This document shows positions 56,563 through 64,000 of a stretch of DNA of 64,000 nucleotides, piece after piece. This DNA comes from Oikopleura dioica (Eukaryota > Chordata > Appendicularia > Copelata > Oikopleuridae). Under the pieces are notes generated by a model. It had not been told where the DNA came from. It searched no databases and worked only from the letters and a program-made list of their open reading frames with translations. A program made the translations under genes and the position numbers. The DNA lies in the NCBI GenBank assembly GCA_907165135.1, contig OU015567.1:4593001-4657000 (forward strand), in the 5' to 3' direction. Every line of letters begins with the position of its first letter. Within the stretch, counting starts at the first letter, position 1.

Positions 56563-58637
56563 ATGAGAGTTGTAGCGATTTTTTCGGTCAATATCAGTAA
56601 TATGCAGCCAAGAGAATTGAGTAGAGAAAAAATAGAGGAATGGCTTCTCAAATTTTTGCCAAAACTCAAACGAACCACCACTAGAACAGCAAAATGTCAA
56701 TTGATTGCTTCTGTTGAAAGAACCGAATTTGCTGAAGATGGACACTCATATAAATGGGATACTTTGGCTTTCAACGGAGATTACGTTTGTGTTGGGGAAA
56801 AGGGTCTCAAAACTCTTCATTATGCGCATCCATCTCCCTTACAGAAAGAAATAAGAAAAAACAATCCGAATTTTTACAGAAAAAATATCAGTCGCTGGGA
56901 TATTCTCGAAGAAAATGGTTGTTGGGTGGTCGACCGCTCGATGAAAAATGATTTTTTATCAGAAGGTGGCGAGGCATTGGTAATTACAGCAAAATTTGGA
57001 GACCTCGAGACGGCAGTTAGAGTTCAAGCATTTGATCCTTTCGTTTTCACTGATAAATTTCCTTACACGGAAATCGAGTTTGAAATTCATCTTGCCTCTG
57101 GTAAATTGGGATGAAAAAATTACAAAGACAATTATGAATTTAAGATTTCAGAAACAACCAAGAAGATGTTCGATTACATGAATTTCCTTCACATACCAAT
57201 ATTATTAAAAATTATGTGAACATTGAACTGTTTCATCCATTGGACGTCGAGCGCTTGGATTGTCTTGGATGGATTACAATTATGGAAAAAGGAGAGACTA
57301 ATTTACGGAAACTTCTGAAGGACGGTAATTTATCGATTGAAAAGAGACGCGAAATTGCACAAGGAGTAAGATCAGCGATGGACTATTTGTACGTCAATGG
57401 CACCGATCACCTCGACCTTAAAATGCAAAATGTTGTTATGGTTAATGGGATACCCAAACTTGTTGATTTCGGGCTGGTGGAAAGTCGCCACAAAAAAATT
57501 GGTTATCGCAAGATGGGCTGCACTCGGCGTAGATCAAAATACAGATTTTCCCCCTCTATTTGTAATCATTTGCAATTTTGACAAATATGATCGTTTTTTA
57601 GTCGCTGGGACTCCCGGATTTTCATCTCAATGTCAGCTTACGAGTGGAAAAGGTTTCAATTTGGGAACAAATATATTTAGGGTTTTTCACGGAACGGCGC
57701 GGCCCGCTCTGAGGTCCATCCACGAATATTAAAAGTCTTCTATTGAAGCGAAATTTATAATTCAAAAAATGAAACCGACTAATTCAAGGGAATAGATTCA
57801 TAATATCGCATTAGTTTTCCATTCGAATGCCAGAATTCGCTGTGAGACGGTTTTTCTTACTAAATTTCGATTTTTCAATCTGAGTACATCAAAATACACT
57901 CTCTATTTTCAAATATGTAAGATATAAGATGTTTAATTTTTAGCTCACAAAATTTGGGATTTCGGAAACATTCGGAAGGTGTTCAAATCGTCAGATAAGT
58001 GAGTGAAAGTGACTGCGCGCTAGTGCTTTACGCCGCTGCGCGGGACGCCCAAAAAACATTAGCGCGCGCCATAATCCCAGCGGGTGGTTTCTCTGACCTA
58101 ATATCCGAAATCTGATGCGAATTACACCGGGTGATTTGCATAAACAATTTCCCGGAAGTGTCAAGCTTAGTATTTGAGATGAATTAGACGGCTTTATATC
58201 ACTCGGGACAACAAAACTGATGAGATCCTTTTTTATCTTCCTTATCATTATTGCACCACCACCAGGTCAGAATTTGATAATTATTTTCACATATTTGAAA
58301 TCAGCGGCTCAAGTAACACTTATTTAGAAATTTTAAGGCCCATTGAATGATATACCACTTTCCGTGAAAAACCCTAAATATATTTATTCATATTTTTTGC
58401 GAGTGGAATACTGGGTGGACGCTTCTTTATAAACCTCTTGACAAGGAAGAAAAAAGAGAAATAAATAAACTCATCTCGGTAATATCCAGTATGCAACCTA
58501 TAATTATGATTATTAAAAGGAATGCAAGGGAACTCCTATCAGAGTTTTTGAGTACAATCGGGACAGCTTCTTCGAAGACACTCCGCTTTTATCTTTGGAA
58601 AACTCGAGCGATCAATTCGCCCTCAATGACGAAGTAA
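56563..58637 (+). CDS. Divergent kinase, second copy (better frame)
   Basis: Same as 14453-16529. Here the A runs at 56627-56632 and 58450-58455 have six bases, so MRVVAIFSVNISNMQPRELS and EKIEEWLLKFLPKLKR stay in frame with the N-lobe, and LYKPLDKEEKREINKLISVI reads through after the inserted element. Use this copy for the protein model. The 697-bp element is present at the same site. Confidence 0.75.
57679..58375. mobile_element. 697-bp TIR element, second copy
   Basis: Same termini and same flanking AAATATATTT as 15570-16266. Confidence 0.8.
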
Positions 58638-60143
58638 TGACCCAGTCTTATCAAATATCTACTTTGAAGCAGAATTTAACCAAATTCGTCAAACAGAATG
58701 TCCAAAATTTGAGCAAAAATGTTCGGGACCAAAAGCTAAGCAATCTCTGCGTTTCGTTCTCTGTCACCAATCTTATTCGATATGCGATGAAAAATGATCT
58801 AGGCTTCTTCGATCTCAATCAATCGCACAAATTTGAAAATATCATGTCTTCTCTTAACTTGGTTATCTATCCAAGAAGTATGGCTGGATTGAATTTGAAT
58901 CCGAGTCAACGGGAGCTAGGAGACCAACTGTCAGATATTGAAGTTATTCTTAAACGTGTCTGCATGGGAACTTATCTGATGCCGAGCGGTTGGCATATTA
59001 TCAGGATGCTTGGTCATTTTACCGATCCCCGCCCAGTTGAATCAGACTGTATTTGCAAAACAGGTTTCTTTATTAACCCTGTCCGCATATCGACCTAGGT
59101 GTAGGTTAATTTACTTTTAAACGAAATTATACTTTTGGAAAAACGACATTTCTTCACAGTTGACATTTGAAATTTGATCGTGTCCAGGAGATAGCTCAGC
59201 CTTTAATCTTTCCATTCATGTCCTTTCGAAATTTTTATCACGACTGAAAGACCCTCAAAAGCCCGACCTACGCGTAGGTCGATATGCGGGCAGGGGTGAC
59301 AAATTTTTCATGCGGGCAGGGATTAAAAGATAAAATTATTCTACGGTTTTAGTTTATCTTCATCATGATTATCAATTTCACAGACCTTTGACTGTAACTG
59401 GAGTTATCTTGAGAAAAAATGAGACTTATCCGATATTCCACCAGATGACGCTCGATTCTATTCAAAACGGATGTTTTATCCTTAAGAACAGTCAATCGAG
59501 TGACTCGATGATAAGAATAAGAAGGACAGATCCATTTTACGTTCATGAAGAAGAGTACTTTCGACTTTGTCACCAGAACGAAGGAGCCTTTTATTGGCAA
59601 GACAATTCCATGGTTGAAGTCATAAGTTTTAATCAAATGGACACTGATAAATGGTATCTTCTTCCTCAAGCCTTCTCCCTAGAACTCAGACCAAGACGAA
59701 TTTCCTCGTTGTTTTGGATAGCAGCGGTACCATCGGCAAAATTATCCCGTACATTAACCTGGTGGAAATACTTCAAATTTGTTCTCTTCAATGATGTTCC
59801 CGATTTTATGTTGGGAGTCTTAGAATCATGGAAACTTATAAAAGAAGACCCTCTTGCTCGCAAAAGCAATAATTTCTTTGAAATCGTTAGAAACTTCGAT
59901 AATTTCAAAAATAGGGTGACAAAAGAGACACAGATGGGACTGTCAGATGCAGAGACATTCCTTGCCTTTAACGAAAAAATAAACGCTCGTTATGGATATA
60001 TGGGACCGCCTTATCGAAAATTTTACAAAAAACCAAGAGTTGACTGTCGAGTACGAAATGGTGTTCTGACCATAGGACATTATCCGCTTCAAAAAGAACA
60101 AGAAGTAGTGAGACCCATTTTTCGACTCGTCTTGAATAACTGA
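58220..60143 (+). CDS. Secreted papain-like protein, second copy
   Basis: Same three exons as 16111-18035. Confidence 0.55.
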
Positions 60144-60543
60144 AATCTGCCGAGTGCAGTTATTTTGTGATTTGAAATCACTGATTTCCGGACCCATAAA
60201 AGGCTTTTCGATAATCCATATCAATAAAAGAATATTTATTCATTTTTCTCATCTGAAAAAGTGTCTTCTGAATAAATGTCGACTTACTGCTCAGTTACAT
60301 TGGCTCGGTGAAGTTGTGGGCGACCGCAGCGTAAAATCAGCAAAATTTAGCAAATTTTCTCATCACGAAAATGGTGTATTGTGTGTGATGGCCGCAATTT
60401 CGCGTCGCCTAATTAATCCATCAGCCTCCCTTACCTTCCGCATTTCAAGGCATTTGCATAGCTGTACATTTTCACGTCAAACGCATAAGATTTTTTCTTC
60501 CTGATTCTAGAGCAACACATTCTAGAGATACTAAATATTTTCT

Positions 60544-63245
60544 ATGAAGACCTTTATATGGATGCTTGGCGCGATAGGAACGAGTTCAGATCATTTATGA
60601 AATTATTTTTCTATAATTCAAAAAATACGACAAATTTTTATTCAACTGAAAATTTTTGAAAGATAAGCTTACTCAAAACTCTTTATCAGGCGTTTCAAGC
60701 TTCAATCTCGACCCTACTCCACCCAACAACTACACCACCTCCACCAAGGGTTGTCCCTGTTTCTTCGATCAGAAGAAAACCACTGAATGCCCTTGCTGCG
60801 TCGATGAAAATTCCTGCCCATGCTCCGTAAGTGCCAATGCCTCCTCTTCCTAGATGGATTATTTTTCAAATTCAGTGGCCTTACGACGACAGATGTGGAG
60901 ATTGCAATACCGGACACGGTTGCCTTCCGGAGCCGATCAATATTGATACGCTTTCCGATCGCGGTTGCACTTGTCAGGATGACGATATTTTCGGGCTAGA
61001 GAAGGGGAGCTGCGCTTGTTGTACACCCTACAGTCATTCCGGGAAGCACATTTGTCCCTGCGCATATCCTTATCATGTAAGCCTGAAGCTCGAAAATAAC
61101 CTCCTAAATCTCTATCTTAGCATATGTGTGTCGAGTGTAGTGAAGCCCAAAGCTGCGGAAACCACATCGAAGCCGCTCTGTACCAAGAACTGTACCCAAA
61201 CTACTTCAAACCAGTCCAAGCATCGGAATCACTAATGCTCTCTGACGTGAGATCCGATCGTGAAATCGCGCCGGGGTCGAACATCTGCCACGAAATTCCA
61301 CACAAGATCGAGAACGGTTTTACAATTTGCGACAAAATCCCAAAAAAGGGAAAAGCATGCGTGTTCTTCTGCGATGATGGTTACCAAAGAGTGGGAAATT
61401 ACAGGAACGAGTTTTTGATGTAAAGACTTTTTGAGACTTCTTCAGCTTTTATTAATCTTTTCTGATAGTTTTATCATCGCCATAAACTTGATAATAGGGC
61501 GGAGTGTGTGTGCTCGGAGCTGGGATGTAACTGGAATGATGAGCCGGGCTATGAGATGCCGTATTGCGTCAAGGATGCCTGTGCAGATGAGCCTTGTCAG
61601 AATGGAGGCACTTGCAAAGCTGATGAAGGAAATGTTTGTATAGAAGCATTGATATTTTGACTATTGTAACTTACAATTTGTAAGTATCAAAGAAAATCAG
61701 TTGAACAACATGAAAAAGATGGATTTACTTGCGATTGTAAGCCGGGATACCTTGGAACTCTCTGCGAAGTCGAACTGATGGCGGATTTTGTCGGCGGTCT
61801 ATTCGGCGATGATATCATGGAAGAACCAATGAGCTCACCAACCGACGCTCCTGAGTTCCGTGTCGTTTCTCCTCAGACCACGACTACTGCTGTAAGAGAA
61901 TATGACGAAGAGGAAGAGGAGGAGGAAGAGGAAGATGTTCAATCGACTTCTGTTGGGCGATTCGCGAGACGAAAAAAATTCGGAAAGAATAAAGATCGAA
62001 ATACGTGCCCGCCCTTGGACGGCGGCGAAAATGGAGGACTCAGGTGCACAAAAGGCTTTAAAAAATCTTCTACTTGTCATTTGGTCTGCGATGACGGTTT
62101 TACTCCGTCAAATACGAAGTTCTCTAAGCCCAGATGCATCTGCAATTCCAATAGGAAAGAGCGCGAAAACCATTTCTCTTCAATAATTGTTATGATAATT
62201 TTCAAGCTCGAAGAAAGATGCTCCTGGGACCGGTCAAACTCGTTCAAGCTGGCAAAATGCTCCGCTTGGCCAAAACCAGAAGGCGAAAACGTGAACGACG
62301 CGATTGTCAACAGCGATAATAGTCAACGAATGTTCGTTCAACAAACGAAATGCCCTCCTCTGACAAAACCGGCGAATGGAAATGTTCGTTGCACAGAAGT
62401 CAACAAAGATGGTAATGAAGCATGTCAAGGCAGCTTTATAAAGAAATTTAAGGGTCTCGATGTCAGTTTTTGTGCAAATCTGGATTCAATGTTTCGAAAG
62501 CTAGATTTGCCCGCTGCGCATGTGTTGATGGCAAATGCATGTGGAACAAGGTTCGTTTTGGCTCTAGAAAAAGGCGTGAAGAAATTTTTTAGGAAGAATT
62601 TTACACAGAACCACTTTGCGAGGACAAAGATGAATGTGCTCTTGGAAATCATAATTGCGCCGCGGACATGCATTGTGTCAACAAACCTGGATCATTTTTG
62701 TGAGTTTTCATGATAAAAGAAAGTCATTTCTTGACAATTTTTCAAGTGCGTGGAATCTGATTCCCAAGTCCTCCGACGATGCGATTCAAATCCTTGCGGA
62801 CGAGCTGGAATTTGCTCGATAACTGCCGCGGGCTACAGATGCGAGTGCAAAGATGGATTCAGATTTGCTCAAGGAACATGTGTCGATGTTGACGAATGCG
62901 AAGTTGGCATTGATAAGTGTTTTTCAAAAGCGATGTGTGAGAACTTCGAAGGTGGCTATTCGTGCAGATGCCCATCCGGCTATGGTGATGGTTTGACCGA
63001 GTGCTTAGGGTCAAAGTAAGCGACTTTTCCAAAATTATCCACCGAAAATGAACTTCAGGGACGATTTGACTTGCACTCAAAAACGCAGTTTCCGAACAAA
63101 TCCCCTCCCAAACTACGTTGCTCCCAACGCTTGCTGCCTTTCCACCCCGTTCAACACCGATTTGAACTGCTGCTGCGAAGGAAAATTGCACCCAATTGAT
63201 GGCTGCCCCTGCATGGCCGCCGATTATTCTGACATTCAATATTAA
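60544..63245 (+). CDS. Secreted EGF/sushi protein, second copy
   Basis: Same as 18436-21138. One T is missing at the exon end near 62695 (NKPGSFF), which would shift the phase of the next EGF exon; the left copy joins correctly. Confidence 0.8.
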
Positions 63246-63446
63246 CGACTCATTGCATCCACTGTTTCACTTCGAAATAAATTCGGAGTACATGAAGAAA
63301 AAAAAATATTTTTCTCTCTTATTGTAAATAATTTCAATAAACGTTTTCTTCCTTATAAAAATTCTGGATTTATTTCAAAAGCCTTTAAAAGTACAGATTT
63401 TCATTGAATGGGCAGTGTAAATATGATGCAGAAAGCAGTTAATGTT

Positions 63447-63704
63447 TTACTGTCGTCTGTGATAATGCGAAAATTTTTCAATTCTATATCCATTTTTATC
63501 GTCGCCGACGACTTTTCTGTAGCTCTGTTCTCGGATCATTTGCTGGATCTTAGCGTACTGTCGCTGACTCAACCCTCGATTTCGTTGAGTAAACCAGCCG
63601 CGGGGGCCGCGTTTCAAGTGACTGTGGCTGGCTCTTCGTACTGGAGTGGCGGCGATGATGGCGAGGAGGGTCGAAAGGATGAAGAAGATTTTCTGGAAGT
63701 TCAT
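63447..63704 (-). CDS. Small secreted peptide precursor, second copy
   Basis: Same as 21340-21597. Confidence 0.65.
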   Translation of the reverse strand: MNFQKIFFILSTLLAIIAATPVRRASHSHLKRGPRGWFTQRNRGLSQRQYAKIQQMIREQSYRKVVGDDKNGYRIEKFSHYHRRQ

Positions 63705-64000
63705 TTTTTCGTTTCTTTTCTTTGGTTTTTCAGTTTTCGAAGTTTTTTGGTTCAAGATTTTTTTGGTTCTGGTTTACTCGAGTTTCGAGCTCGTTTATAA
63801 ATGCGTCAGGGATCAATATAATTAATCAAGAATATTTTCGCGAGAAGAATATCACGGTCATTTTCAATACGTCTCAATAGAATCATCCGACGACCAGCTT
63901 ACAGAGATCAACGAGGACAATGGCAGAAGTCAAGTGATTTCCACTGATCAATAATTTAACAGTTAACGGAAACTATAATTGTGGTTTCATTCAAGAAGAA
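63705..64000. other. Upstream region of peptide precursor, to window end
   Basis: Repeats 21598-21893, including the TTTATAAA box. The duplicated block is still running at the window edge. Confidence 0.6.

Larger units (their letters stand above)
45531..64000. repeat. Right copy of the 18.5-kb block
   Basis: Repeats 3398-21893 to the window end. Indels fall in homopolymers and usually shorten the run here. Some runs here break frames (near 46571, 48978, 49951, 62697); others repair frames broken in the left copy (56627, 58450). This pattern suits two consensus calls of one locus. Confidence 0.95.

Noticed and set aside
3398-64000. Recent segmental duplication of an 18.5-kb gene cluster
   Set aside because: Adapter at the border, 500-N gap and homopolymer-only differences favour an assembly artefact; kept only as an alternative to test by coverage.

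Overview
The window is animal DNA, most likely from an appendicularian tunicate (Oikopleura-type). Genes are compact and packed on both strands, introns are mostly short (about 30-250 bp), and several conserved domains read through only if introns start with GA instead of GT (exon ...AG|GAA... to ...AG). GA-AG introns are a known larvacean trait. The domain repertoire is metazoan: K2P channel, arylsulfatase, CAP, thrombospondin-1, EGF, sushi and trypsin domains. The species is an inference.

Layout. 1-2.6 kb: 5' part of a two-pore K+ channel (minus). 2.8-4.9 kb: arylsulfatase (minus). 4.9-6.8 kb: repeat-rich intergenic DNA. 6.8-8.3 kb: unrecognised type II membrane protein (+), convergent with a scramblase-like gene (minus, 8.4-9.3 kb). 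9.8-10.5 kb: two small divergent genes. 10.7-12.8 kb: a membrane-anchored RNase T2-fold protein that has lost its catalytic histidines (minus). 13.8-14.3 kb: small secreted protein (+). 14.5-18.0 kb: divergent protein kinase interrupted by a 697-bp terminal-inverted-repeat element, interleaved with a secreted papain-like protein (+). 18.4-21.1 kb: secreted EGF/sushi protein (+). 21.3 kb: small peptide precursor (minus). 22.1-23.0 kb: 2OG-Fe(II) oxygenase (minus). 24.4-26.1 kb: SEA-like protein with repeated Cys-Cys motifs (+). 28.5-32.4 kb: CAP + thrombospondin-1 + leucine-rich-repeat protein whose introns carry one hairpin repeat family (+). 32.7-38.1 kb: small genes and repeats. 40.8-44.7 kb: polyserase-like serine protease gene cut off by the contig end.

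Positions 45001-45500 are a 500-N scaffold gap. The 30 bases after it match the Oxford Nanopore ligation adapter. From 45531 to the end the sequence repeats 3398-21893 almost perfectly, and the differences I found are homopolymer lengths, some of which break reading frames in one copy or the other. I read the right block as a redundant contig (second assembly of the same locus, or the other haplotype) rather than a biological duplication. Its genes are listed again so the annotation is complete.

Most genes encode secreted or membrane proteins with no obvious shared pathway. The most unusual biology is the pseudo-RNase T2 receptor-like protein, the K2P channel with a very long glycosylated loop, the transposon-split kinase/papain-like locus, and the many short inverted-repeat families that occupy introns.
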